From assembly GCA_001648575.1 (NCBI GenBank), contig LQXN01000066.1, positions 333,122-397,121 of the forward strand: 64,000 bases of DNA. The letters run 5' to 3'. The translations under genes were made by a program, and so were the position numbers. The stretch comes from Sutcliffiella horikoshii DSM 8719 (GTDB lineage Bacteria; Bacillota; Bacilli; Bacillales; Bacillaceae_I). The notes beneath the pieces are model-generated. The model made no database searches. It was not told where the DNA came from and was given only the letters and a program-made list of their open reading frames with translations. This document shows positions 55,164 through 63,346 of the stretch, one piece after another (within the stretch, counting starts at the first letter, position 1; each line of letters starts with the position of its first letter).

Positions 55164-56246
55164 TCAGCTTTCTAGTAAAATATCAACGATGGTGGAGCTC
55201 ACACCAATATTGCCATATGGGTGGACCCATTTACCAGAGCCACTCAGACTGTTAGCAACCTCCTCTATAATAGAATCACTTTTATAGCCAGCAAGGCGAT
55301 TCGAGCCGCATTGTAAGGTTTCCGGCCGCTCTGTATTTTCTCTCAAAGTAATGCATGGTGCTCCTAGAATACAGGACTCCTCTTGAAGCCCTCCGCTATC
55401 AGTAAGAACAAGTTTGGCTTGTTTTTGAAGATGAATGGTTTCATAAAAATTAGGTGGTGGGTCTAATAATAGAATGGAAGAGGTGATGGAAAGTGTTTCG
55501 TACATATCATTCTGTTGAAGAATTTTCTTTGTTCTTGGGTGCATCGCGATAACGATTTGGTGCGGATACAATTGCGTGAGATCCGTAACCGCTGAAAAAA
55601 TGGAACGTAGTCGGTCTGGATTATCTGTATTCTCCTGACGGTGAACAGTAAGGAAAAAGTAATCTTTTGTAGAAAGTTTGTACTTGCCTAAAACGTCATA
55701 ATGGTTGGCTGATAATATGGTCGAGACCGCATCCACGAGGGTTTGCCCGACAAGATGGACATCTTTCGTAATTCCTTCCGCTTGAAGGTTGGTCACAGCT
55801 TCCTTTGTCGGACAAAATAGATGAGAGGAAATATGGTCGACTAGAACTCTATTAATTTCCTCGGGCATGTTCCTATCATAGCTTCTAAGGCCGGCCTCGA
55901 CGTGCGTGACCTTAATGTTCATTTTCGCAGCGGCAAGGCTTGCTCCCAAAGTGGTGTTTGTATCGCCCTGGACAATCACCATCCCTACTTTTTCCTTCAG
56001 GAGTATGGCTTCCAGCTGTTGCATGATCGCTGCTGTAAAAGAAGCGTGTGAACCTGAACCGATTCCCAAATGGTAGTCAGGAGGAGGGAGCTTGAGAGAA
56101 TCCGTCACCATTCCGTCCATATGGTAATCATAGTGCTGACCTGAATGGATGAAAAGGTGCTGAGAATTACGTTTCTTCAACTCTTTAATGAGTACACCCA
56201 TTTTAATTAGTTCGGGGCGTGTTCCAACGATGACTGCAACTTTCAT
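55164..56246 (-). CDS. wecB: UDP-N-acetylglucosamine 2-epimerase (non-hydrolysing)
   Basis: Converts UDP-GlcNAc to UDP-ManNAc. Seen: VGTRPELIKM, QGDTNTTLGASLAA, HVEAGLRSYDRNMPEEINR (residues 121-139), and the C-terminal LTDSGGLQEES. 360 residues, normal. Gives the second nucleotide-sugar route of the island. The window holds no ManNAcA dehydrogenase apart from the UDP-glucose type at 48702. Confidence 0.92.
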   Translation of the reverse strand: MKVAVIVGTRPELIKMGVLIKELKKRNSQHLFIHSGQHYDYHMDGMVTDSLKLPPPDYHLGIGSGSHASFTAAIMQQLEAILLKEKVGMVIVQGDTNTTLGASLAAAKMNIKVTHVEAGLRSYDRNMPEEINRVLVDHISSHLFCPTKEAVTNLQAEGITKDVHLVGQTLVDAVSTILSANHYDVLGKYKLSTKDYFFLTVHRQENTDNPDRLRSIFSAVTDLTQLYPHQIVIAMHPRTKKILQQNDMYETLSITSSILLLDPPPNFYETIHLQKQAKLVLTDSGGLQEESCILGAPCITLRENTERPETLQCGSNRLAGYKSDSIIEEVANSLSGSGKWVHPYGNIGVSSTIVDILLES

Positions 56247-56259
56247 TTTATACCTCCCT

Positions 56260-57255
56260 TCATAGAAGCTCTATTAGTTTCATAGCTTGGTTTGCCCGAT
56301 GACGCCAAGTGTTGGCGAGCGCAAAGTCAATTCGTGTTTGGGAATCCCCTGGATTTCTCAAACGGTACTTCACTTTTTGGATAAATTCGTTTACCGAATG
56401 AGCGATATCAATTAAATTTTGATGCAAGATACATTCAGGCAGTCCGGTTGAAACTACAGGCTTTCCGGTTGCTAGGTATTCATACATTTTTACAGGATTG
56501 GTCGCAAGAGTGACGGGAGTCAATTTGAAAGGAATGATGCATACATCAAATGTAGAAAGGTGTTCTTTTAGTTTTTCATGGGGAAGATGTCCCAGGAAAC
56601 GAATGTTTTCTATATGATGCATGCTGAACTTCCGATCAAACTCCACTCCGATTATGACAATATCACAATCCGGAAGCGACCTGGCGAGCTTTGCAATCAA
56701 TCGATTATTTACCCATGGTGCCCATGCCCCTACATAGCCAACTTGCGGGCGAGTAGTGTCAGGAACATTTGCAGAATGCATAGGATGAACTTTCATTCCT
56801 TCATCATATGCATTTGGTATTAGCGCAAGCTGCTTTTCAGGATAGGTGTTAGCTAATCGTGTATAAATGCGGTGGGCGGTACAAACGATGGCAGAAGAAA
56901 TTTCAACCAAATCTTTTTCATACTTAAGCAAACTGGCAAATTCATCTACACAATCGTAAATAATCCAATCCGCTTTTAGATGAGCAAGCTCTTTGGCTAG
57001 CTTAGGCCAGCTACACCAGACACCGAGGGGCACTTTATGTTCTCTCCTTAATAAAGGTAGTGACTCTTTTTTAAAGTGCTCATAGTCATGTACCAAGAAG
57101 AGATTTGGGGCTAGTTGCTGAATAGGTATTCTTTGTTGGGATTGGTTACAGTAATAAACGATATTCCCCATCTCTGCAAACTGTTTCATCAGCTGCTGGG
57201 GGCGTTGTTTCATAAACGTCCAATCGATTGTGGGTGGATAAATGATAATGTTCAT
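56260..57255 (-). CDS. Glycosyltransferase (TuaH-like GT-B)
   Basis: 331 residues. Seen: IIIYPPTIDWTFMKQRPQQL start typical of TuaH-like enzymes, WIIYDCVDEFASL, GYVGAWAPWVNNRLI, LGHLPHEKL and KMYEYLATGKPVVSTGLPE donor-site region. Probable mother-cell cytosolic transferase for the spore glycan. First gene of the operon; upstream lies a perfect sigma-K type promoter. Ribosome-binding site AAGGGAG. Confidence 0.82.
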   Translation of the reverse strand: MNIIIYPPTIDWTFMKQRPQQLMKQFAEMGNIVYYCNQSQQRIPIQQLAPNLFLVHDYEHFKKESLPLLRREHKVPLGVWCSWPKLAKELAHLKADWIIYDCVDEFASLLKYEKDLVEISSAIVCTAHRIYTRLANTYPEKQLALIPNAYDEGMKVHPMHSANVPDTTRPQVGYVGAWAPWVNNRLIAKLARSLPDCDIVIIGVEFDRKFSMHHIENIRFLGHLPHEKLKEHLSTFDVCIIPFKLTPVTLATNPVKMYEYLATGKPVVSTGLPECILHQNLIDIAHSVNEFIQKVKYRLRNPGDSQTRIDFALANTWRHRANQAMKLIELL

Positions 57256-57298
57256 GATAATGCTCCCTTATAAGTGCTTCTTAACCTGTAAAAAAGAC

Positions 57299-57307
57299 CA
57301 TAGTTTA
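57299..57307 (+). promoter_or_regulatory. Sigma-K type -10 of the GT2 gene
   Basis: CATAGTTTA fits CATANNNTA; no AC at the -35 spacing. Shares two bases with the opposite-strand -10. Confidence 0.45.
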
Positions 57308-57333
57308 TAGTATGGAAATAATTAGAGGGGTGT
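57306..57333 (-). promoter_or_regulatory. Sigma-K type promoter of the pyruvylated-glycan operon
   Basis: Minus strand AC (57333-57332), 17 bases, CATACTATA (57314-57306). Exact match. Confidence 0.78.
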
Positions 57334-58068
57334 GTGGACGTAATGACAGCTAATGCTAAATTCTCCATCGTTATTTGTACATATAATGATGGCAAGTATC
57401 TTACAAAGGCAATTACAAGTGTTCTGCAGCAGTCCTATCCACACTGGGAATTAATTGTGGTGGATGATGGTTCAAAGGATGAGACATACCTTATACTGTC
57501 AACCTTCATAAATCATCCAAGAGTACATACACTTCACAATAATTCTAATATAGGCAAGGCTGCAAGTTTGAATAGGGTACTAAAATGGGTGAAATCGGAG
57601 TGGATAATGGAACTTGACGCAGATGATTGGCTCCCATCGGATAGTTTAGAGAAAATAAATAATGCTATATTAGGATTAGAGGAGGAAGTAGATTTTATTT
57701 ATGGCAACTATGTTGAGTGGAGGGAAAGATCAAGAGATGGAAAGCAATTCTTGTCAGGTGTAAAAAGCCCCCCTAAAAAACTGCACTGGTTAAGTTATTT
57801 AAAGTTACCATATCCGCTCTGTCCAAGGATCTACAATATCCGGGTGCTAAATGAGATGAATGGTTGGAGTATACACGATATATATGGCGGAAGGTTTTAT
57901 GAGGACATCTTTACTATCTGTCAGCTGATAATTAGAGGAAAGAGCTTGTTCCATATTAATGAAAACTTGTATAATCGGCTGATGCGAAAAGAAAGTATAT
58001 CGCATAAGCCAAGAATAAACTATCTTCGCTGGCAAAAATGGGCGGAGAGAGAACTAAAAAAAGAATGA
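57334..58068 (+). CDS. Family 2 glycosyltransferase
   Basis: GT-A fold enzyme of 244 residues. Seen: FSIVICTYNDGKYLTKAI, VVDDGSKDET, LDADDWLP (DxD metal motif) and the acceptor-side GRFYEDIFTICQLI. Typical of transferases that decorate coat glycans, like SpsA. Start is GTG 57334 or ATG 57343; AGAGGGG lies 3 or 12 bases upstream respectively. Divergent from the four-gene glycan operon, with overlapping promoters. Confidence 0.88.
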   Translation: MDVMTANAKFSIVICTYNDGKYLTKAITSVLQQSYPHWELIVVDDGSKDETYLILSTFINHPRVHTLHNNSNIGKAASLNRVLKWVKSEWIMELDADDWLPSDSLEKINNAILGLEEEVDFIYGNYVEWRERSRDGKQFLSGVKSPPKKLHWLSYLKLPYPLCPRIYNIRVLNEMNGWSIHDIYGGRFYEDIFTICQLIIRGKSLFHINENLYNRLMRKESISHKPRINYLRWQKWAERELKKE

Positions 58069-58100
58069 CAGTATAGTATTCTGCCATTCTAACTAACAAA

Positions 58101-58313
58101 TTATATCGAAGTTTCACTTAATACACGGACCCCTTGCACATTTAATAGAAATACGGTCACTTGCTGGTCAGGAGTAATATAAGATCCGTTCCTTACTTCT
58201 ACAACAAAAGAATTCGTCCCTACAGAAAGAAGTGTTCCTTCAAGAAATAAATCAAAAGCATATACTTCCACTTGTCTACCAATATATCGTGCTAAAATTT
58301 CTGCAAAAGTCAT
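58101..58313 (-). CDS. Small Sm-like beta-barrel candidate
   Basis: 70 residues: a short helix (MTFAEILARYIGRQ) followed by five predicted strands with the pattern GRQVEVYAFDLFLEGTLLSV / NSFVVEV / QQVTVFLLNVQGVRVL, which resembles LSm/Sm-like small barrels. No RNA-binding signature is evident. The ATG overlaps the stop of the upstream 151-residue gene (TAATG). Sigma-K promoter upstream of the pair points to a spore protein. Not identified to family. Confidence 0.7.
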   Translation of the reverse strand: MTFAEILARYIGRQVEVYAFDLFLEGTLLSVGTNSFVVEVRNGSYITPDQQVTVFLLNVQGVRVLSETSI

Positions 58314-58768
58314 TATATCCCCGTCCCTTCACCATTTGATGCGGTTATAACACTACTAAAGGGAATTATGACAATATCATCGTTAGATGTACGGATAACA
58401 ACAGTATCCGCCCCAACCATCTCCACGACACCTTCTATGACATCAAAAGTGGCCACAACCGTAACTGGTTCCCCAACATTGGCTTCAAAAAACAGTCGTA
58501 TTGCCTCTAAACGTCCTTGCTGTCTGTTAATGAATTCGCGAATGGCATTAATAGTCGGAACTAATGCATTAAAGTCCCTCCTCAAATCCCAAACAATATC
58601 CTCCAATTGTGCAAGCCTTCTGAATATCTCATCATATCGATCACTTCCAGGTGGGGGAGGGTTTGGTCTTGTTCTACCCCTCCTTGGAACAGTCTCACAG
58701 TATGAACAGCAACATCTCCTTCTCGGCTTGAAGCAAGCTTCACATGTTTCTATATAAAGTACTCCCAT
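58313..58768 (-). CDS. Cys/Pro-rich head with Sm-like tail, spore protein candidate
   Basis: 151 residues. Residues 1-40 hold six cysteines, including ETCEACFKPRRRCCCSYC, and a PNPPPPG turn; about 45-95 is a coiled-coil helix; about 97-145 (GEPVTVVATFDVIEGVVEMV, VVIRTSNDDIVIIPFSSV) repeats the small-barrel pattern of the downstream 70-residue protein. The Cys-rich head could cross-link into the coat. Ribosome-binding site AGGAGG. Confidence 0.75.
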   Translation of the reverse strand: MGVLYIETCEACFKPRRRCCCSYCETVPRRGRTRPNPPPPGSDRYDEIFRRLAQLEDIVWDLRRDFNALVPTINAIREFINRQQGRLEAIRLFFEANVGEPVTVVATFDVIEGVVEMVGADTVVIRTSNDDIVIIPFSSVITASNGEGTGI

Positions 58769-58799
58769 ACAAATCCTCCTTCATACTAGGTACATTTAT

Positions 58800-58826
58800 T
58801 AATCTATGCAAAATGGTGGATTTCGT
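58800..58826 (-). promoter_or_regulatory. Sigma-K type promoter of the Sm-like pair
   Basis: Minus strand AC (58826-58825), 16 bases, CATAGATTA (58808-58800). Confidence 0.7.
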
Positions 58827-58940
58827 CCCAAATAAATAGAGCACTTTTATATGCAAATTAAAATTAGTTTGGAAGAAATACAAACCATTTTCTTTTAATC
58901 GAATAAATTGACAATAGACAATAAGAAGGGAGTGGAAGAA

Positions 58941-59054
58941 ATGAAAGTAATTCGAGTAATGGGTGAGAAAAAACTGGTTTCAGAAAGTCTAATTCAAAAA
59001 AGAAAAGAAAAGCAGCAGACAAAAAAGAAAAAAACTTGGAAATGCTACTTTTGA
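58941..59054 (+). CDS. Lys-rich 37-residue protein
   Basis: ATG after AAGGGAG opens a frame encoding MKVIRVMGEKKLVSESLIQK, then a run with ten Lys among twelve to fourteen residues, ending WKCYF. Followed 18 bases later by a clear terminator, so a monocistronic transcript is likely. No family recognised. It may bind DNA, RNA or the acidic coat proteins; that is a guess. Too short for usual gene finders. Confidence 0.65.
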   Translation: MKVIRVMGEKKLVSESLIQKRKEKQQTKKKKTWKCYF

Positions 59055-59072
59055 TTAATAGGTTAGAAACTT

Positions 59073-59110
59073 AGTACCTCCGTCTCAGATAGGGAGGTAC
59101 TATTTTTATT
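59073..59110 (+). terminator. Terminator of the 37-residue gene
   Basis: AGTACCTCC / GGAGGTACT stem and T tract. Confidence 0.88.
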
Positions 59111-59319
59111 GGGCATTTACTAGTATGATAAGCCCCCAAAAACTCTTGATATCACAAGTGACTAGTTAATTGAGAATCTGTTAGCCCGTTTTACATTCTC
59201 TACTAAAATGTATCATCGCCCATGGACAATAGCTGATACAACCCCTGTTCATGGAAATATACTATAAGCGAGAGGTATGAAATACCAACAAAATTTAATA
59301 TTCCAAGGAGGAAGAAGAT

Positions 59320-60036
59320 ATGAGTTTTTATTATGAAAAAAAGAAAAGATGGAGTGAAAAGGATCATTGTAAACGTGAGAAAGATATTTGTTGCAGTAAA
59401 CCTGCCCGTCGCGAAGAAGCAGTTTTAGTTAATAAGGTAATTTGTTCTAAATCAGTACAAAAGACGGCAGAATTCGCACTCCCGTTTGCGATTGGGCCAC
59501 TTGGGACAGCAGGTGTAGGAGCTATTACTCCGGGCGCGCTTGCTGGAATTCTATCCACTCTATTAGGTGTAGCGGTTACAGAGGCTCAAATTCTAGCTGG
59601 TTTAATTAGTGTCAGGGTAAGACCTGTTTTTAGCGAAATCGAAAGCGAAATTACAGTCGTTAGAGACAAAATCATTAATTTAGGATTTGTTCCTGCATTT
59701 CTTGAGGTAAGGATTGCTGGAGTCCTAGAATTAAGTCTGCCAATTCGTATATATTTTCAAGAGCATACAGACTGCCCTGGAGTTTGCCCGGGAGATACAG
59801 TAACGGAGACTCCTTATGTTGTAGAAGCCACTCTTGACCAAGATTTAATCCAAATTGAGAACGGTAACCTTGTTATTAATCTACTTTTATTTAAAGCTAT
59901 CTTGCGTACCACTATTACAGCAACACGCCCTACTCTAGTAGACCCTTATGACCATGACTGTGTTCGTGATGTAAATGAGCATCGTTGTGATCCTAATGAA
60001 ACTCCTAGGTTGATTAATTTCCCAACTGGAGATTAA
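59320..60036 (+). CDS. Cys-containing probable spore surface protein
   Basis: 238 residues. A charged, Cys-containing head (RREKDICCSKPARREE-like, residues 17-33) leads to a hydrophobic Gly/Ala/Leu-rich stretch (about 52-92) and then beta-rich sequence (VVRDKIINLGF, VRIAGVLELSLPIRIYFQEH), with CPGVCPG near 152 and Cys/His near the C-terminus. I do not recognise the family. AGGAGGAAG ribosome-binding site. A weak sigma-K-like -10 (TATACTATA) lies upstream. Its terminator has been split by an insertion sequence. Confidence 0.7.
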   Translation: MSFYYEKKKRWSEKDHCKREKDICCSKPARREEAVLVNKVICSKSVQKTAEFALPFAIGPLGTAGVGAITPGALAGILSTLLGVAVTEAQILAGLISVRVRPVFSEIESEITVVRDKIINLGFVPAFLEVRIAGVLELSLPIRIYFQEHTDCPGVCPGDTVTETPYVVEATLDQDLIQIENGNLVINLLLFKAILRTTITATRPTLVDPYDHDCVRDVNEHRCDPNETPRLINFPTGD

Positions 60037-60042
60037 ATGTAA

Positions 60043-60067
60043 GAAGCAGTATATGCTTACTGCTTTC
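60043..60067 (+). repeat. Left copy of a duplicated terminator palindrome
   Basis: GAAGCAGTA-TATGCTTACTGCTTTC, identical to the right copy at 61565 except that six bases (AGCAAA) are missing. It borders the insertion sequence. Confidence 0.8.
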
Positions 60068-61564
60068 AGCTTGTAGACAAAGTCTAGTTACTAGGCAGGT
60101 CTACAGGCTTTTTTTGTTGGATTAATATAGTAAGTCAGTTTGAGGGGTGTTAAAGATGTTATCGAAACAATCAATGGAAGGACGCTATCAAGTTTCTATG
60201 ATAGCTCTTGATCAAATTGTGCCTGAGAACCACCTTGTACGTAAAATTGAAAAAGCCTTAGACTTTAACTTTATTTATGATTTGTTGGGAGATAAATATT
60301 CTATGGACAATGAGCGGCCAAGCAACGACCCTGTTGTCTTATTCAGTATTTGTTTGGAATTCGAACTATGCGACAAACGATCAGAGAAATAGAGACCGAT
60401 GTGGCGTACCGTTGGTTTTTAGGTTTTGACTTTGATCAACCAATCCCTCATTTTTTCTACCTTAGGTAAGAACTACACACGCCGGTTCAAAGATACAGAA
60501 ATCTTCGAAAGCATCTTCTACCACATCTTAAATGAAGCGATGAAAAAAGGGTTCGTTGATCCCTCTGTAGCTTTTATTGATTAGACTCATGTGAAAGCCA
60601 ACGCCAATAAAAAGAAATTCACGAAAGAAGTCGTAAATGTGGAAACAAGGTGTTACCAAGAAAAATTGGATAAGGAAATAAATGAAGACAGTGTAGCCCA
60701 TGGAAAAAAGCCCTTCACCCCTCAGACAAAGACTGAAACAAAACAAATTAAAGTGAGCACTACTGATCCGGAAAGTGGTTATTATGTGAAAGATGAACGG
60801 GAAAAACAGTTTGCTTATTCCTTTCACACAGCTTGTGATTCCAAAGGTTTTATCCTTGCGACTCAGGTTATGGGAGAGCCAATGTTCATGATAGCCACAT
60901 GCTAGAATCCCTCGTGAATGAAGTAAAAGAGAAAGTTGAAAGCCCACAGCTGTTGCGGTGGATGCTGGATATAAAACTGCGCCAATTGCTCATTATCTAT
61001 TCGAAGAAGAAATTCGTCCCGTGATGCCATACACTCGTCCCCGAACTAAAGATGGATACATGAGGAAATATGAATATACCTAAGATGAACATTATGACTG
61101 TTATATTTGTACGAAGGACCAAATACTCTCTTATCGCACAACCACTAGAGATGGCTATAGACAGTACGCTTCTAATCCAACAATATGTAAGAATTGCCCT
61201 TTACTCCAAACATGCACACAAAGCAAAAACACTACCAAGATGATACAACGACAGATTTGGGAAGATGACCTTGATGAGGCAAACCGTCTAAGGCATACCC
61301 AAGCAAATAAGCAATTGTATGCGCAACGCAAAGAAACCGTAGAACGGGCCTTTGCAGATGCAAAAGAAAAGCATGGTATGCGTTGGACCACTCTCAGGAG
61401 ACTGCAAAAAGTGGCTATGCAGGCGATGCTAACTTTCGCTGCCATGAACCTTGAAAAACTGGCTAGTTGGGCTTGGTAACCCCCTACACTTACCAGCAGA
61501 ATGTCTTAAATCAACGAAACCCCTATTTCAGCATCAGCTAAAATAGGGGTTTGTCTACGGTCTG
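60068..61564. mobile_element. Degenerate IS1182-family insertion sequence
   Basis: About 1.5 kb. Terminal inverted repeats contain GTAGACAAA (60073-60081) and its complement TTTGTCTAC (61550-61558). Contains one transposase pseudogene. It is flanked by two copies of a terminator palindrome, which is consistent with insertion into a hairpin. Confidence 0.85.
60156..61479 (+). pseudogene. IS1182-type transposase, inactivated
   Basis: DDE transposase recognisable throughout: MLSKQSMEGRYQVSMIALDQ start, RRFKDTEIFESIFYHILNEA, KANANKKKF, and a C-terminal ETVERAFADAKEKHGMRW. Lesions: a small deletion/frameshift near 60345, another frameshift near 60455, TAG inside the expected DSTHVKAN motif at 60583, a frameshift near 60875, a deletion near 60945, and TAA within the EYTYDEHY-like stretch near 61080. 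Cannot make active transposase. Confidence 0.9.
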
Positions 61565-61595
61565 GAAGCAGTAAGCAAATATGCTTACTGCTTTC
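61565..61595 (+). terminator. Right copy of the terminator palindrome
   Basis: GAAGCAGTAAGCA-AATA-TGCTTACTGCTTTC, perfect arms of 13 bases. Probably the original terminator of the 59320 gene. Confidence 0.75.
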
Positions 61596-61633
61596 TATTT
61601 ATGGCCTTGAGTTTGGATTTTGGTTGAAATTAA

Positions 61634-62497
61634 TTACAAATGGATCAGAATCTTATTTTGGCTCTTTATTCCTTTCATAATTCCATTACAAAAAACAGAT
61701 CCCTCTACTTTAATCTTCCCTATATCTTCCCAATTGTTTACCATAACGCCCAAACCGCTACACACCAATTTTTCATGCTGTCGTAATTCCTTCTTTTTTA
61801 TAGGTTTTATCCAGTACTCGCCTTTGTTTTTGATCATTTCCACCCAATCCTCTGTTGCATATACCCAATCCACTTCTGACTGATTAGCATTGTTTTGTTG
61901 GATGAATGTAGGATTAGAAATTTTTCCTGATAGAGTAACGTTTTGTATTGGGGTCACTTTTATACATATCAATACATCAGTCATTTTTTTTTTACCAGTA
62001 TTCATTACTATAAAATCACCATAAATATCTAAAATGGAACTATCGCTAGGGGAGAGGAAAAACGAATAATTAAATATACTATAGAAGTCTAGTGATTTTC
62101 CCATTATATCTTTACTTGAATGTATAGATGATACCCGAGTATCCCCCCCGATTCTTTCTTCCTCCACCTCTACTTCTAACTGCAGAATCTTCTTTTGTAG
62201 TTCTTCTATTTCCTTGATGTAACTGGGAATTAGTTGTTGATTTACCTCATGGATTTTATCCTTTAGGTATTTGTTTCGTATAACTTCTTTATCATATAGA
62301 ACTTTTAACTCTGTAATCTTATTTTTATATTTAGCCACTTCCGCCCGGTAGTAAATTAGCTGCTGCTTTGTTCGGAACAACTCTCCATTCTGTTCCACTG
62401 ATCCACACTCCTCCCAAGTATGTTTACAACATCCTATGTAGCGGACATTCCTTAATATGAAAACAACAAAAAACATAACAGAACAGCCAAATAGCAT
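61634..62497 (-). CDS. Coiled-coil protein of unknown function
   Basis: About 287 residues: N-terminal hydrophobic stretch (LFGCSVMFFVVFILRN), a coiled coil (about 40-115: TKQQLIYYRAEVAKYKNKIT and IEELQKKILQLEVEVEEER), then a beta-rich C-terminal domain of about 160 residues (DFIVMNTGKKKMTDVLICIK, VTLSGKIS). No family recognised. The start is uncertain: ATG 62497 or TTG 62512; both fall in the hairpin that ends the upstream gene, and AAAAGGA abuts the TTG. May be read through from the 62556 gene. Confidence 0.6.
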   Translation of the reverse strand: MLFGCSVMFFVVFILRNVRYIGCCKHTWEECGSVEQNGELFRTKQQLIYYRAEVAKYKNKITELKVLYDKEVIRNKYLKDKIHEVNQQLIPSYIKEIEELQKKILQLEVEVEEERIGGDTRVSSIHSSKDIMGKSLDFYSIFNYSFFLSPSDSSILDIYGDFIVMNTGKKKMTDVLICIKVTPIQNVTLSGKISNPTFIQQNNANQSEVDWVYATEDWVEMIKNKGEYWIKPIKKKELRQHEKLVCSGLGVMVNNWEDIGKIKVEGSVFCNGIMKGIKSQNKILIHL

Positions 62498-62529
62498 CGG
62501 ATGGTGTTCCAATCCTTTTGGCTGTTCTG
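62479..62529 (-). terminator. Terminator of the 62556 gene
   Basis: CAGAACAGCCAAA / TTTGGCTGTTCTG arms of 13 bases around a 25-base loop, T-rich on the minus-strand side. Confidence 0.7.
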
Positions 62530-62555
62530 GAAAGTGATTATTTAGTATGTGATAC

Positions 62556-63296
62556 TTATCTTGGTCGCTTATGTGCTGGGAAGATTTCTGGACATTGCTC
62601 TGGAAATTGTTTTGGAGGGCAGATTAGGCCTTCGATAATTTCCTCACGTGGGCGGCAAATTCTTGCTTCAACTTCTAATTTCACGTCAGCTTCCATTTGA
62701 ATGTCTAAGCAAAGTGTAAGGGTAACGTCTAGTTGTGAGAATTCCTCTGTTGCGATCAAGTTAGAGTCACACTCAAAGAACGTTACGTGGCAGTCTAGCT
62801 CTGTGCCTTCTGGAGCACATAGCAGGAATGTTTGAACTGTCGCGAAAGGTAGTGCTTTGGAGCAGCATCTTACGCGTCCTTGAGCGTCTACTAGTTGAAC
62901 CGTAACAAAGCCTTTAATTAAAACTTTTACGCGTTGTAATTCGATTTCTGTGCCGTCTGGTAGTTCTACGTCAACAGTTTGACGTCCGCCTGGTTGCTCG
63001 ATTTCCTTGCAGATAAAGCCTTTGTGATTGCGGTGGTGGTGTGCTGCCATTACATCAATTTTACGCCCATGCTCGTCGGAAAGGTAACACTCTACTGCTA
63101 AGGGACCAATTTTCGGATCTATTTCACATAATAGATCTGCAATGTTTGCATCATCATCATGATCCCAATCGCATGCAAAAATTCCTTCTAAATCAGAGTT
63201 ACATATACTTTTAGGGGAAACCTGCACTTGACGAGTTACCCAGTCGTAAACTTTACGAGCCTTAATGCAGACTCTTTCAGTTTCTTTATGACTCAC
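62556..63296 (-). CDS. Cys-containing probable spore protein
   Basis: 246 residues. Seen: N-terminal ERVCIKARKVYDWVTRQVQV, then an acidic/His segment (DWDHDDDANIADLL, AAHHHRNHKG), beta-rich repeats (VDVELPDGTEIELQRVKVLI, VTVQLVDAQGRVRCC) and a Pro/Cys tail CPPKQFPEQCPEIFP. Nine or more cysteines. The KVYDWV opening is reminiscent of spore-specific DUF3794-like proteins, but I cannot assign it. Sigma-K type promoter upstream. Ribosome-binding site GGAGGAG; start is GTG 63296. Confidence 0.72.
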   Translation of the reverse strand: MSHKETERVCIKARKVYDWVTRQVQVSPKSICNSDLEGIFACDWDHDDDANIADLLCEIDPKIGPLAVECYLSDEHGRKIDVMAAHHHRNHKGFICKEIEQPGGRQTVDVELPDGTEIELQRVKVLIKGFVTVQLVDAQGRVRCCSKALPFATVQTFLLCAPEGTELDCHVTFFECDSNLIATEEFSQLDVTLTLCLDIQMEADVKLEVEARICRPREEIIEGLICPPKQFPEQCPEIFPAHKRPR

Positions 63297-63346
63297 TAAA
63301 AACTCCTCCTATTCATTTAATACCCATTTGGGTTACGGGACTACTG

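Noticed and set aside
60591..60905. Separate small genes within the insertion sequence (also 61240-61479)
   Set aside because: They are in-frame fragments of one broken IS1182 transposase.
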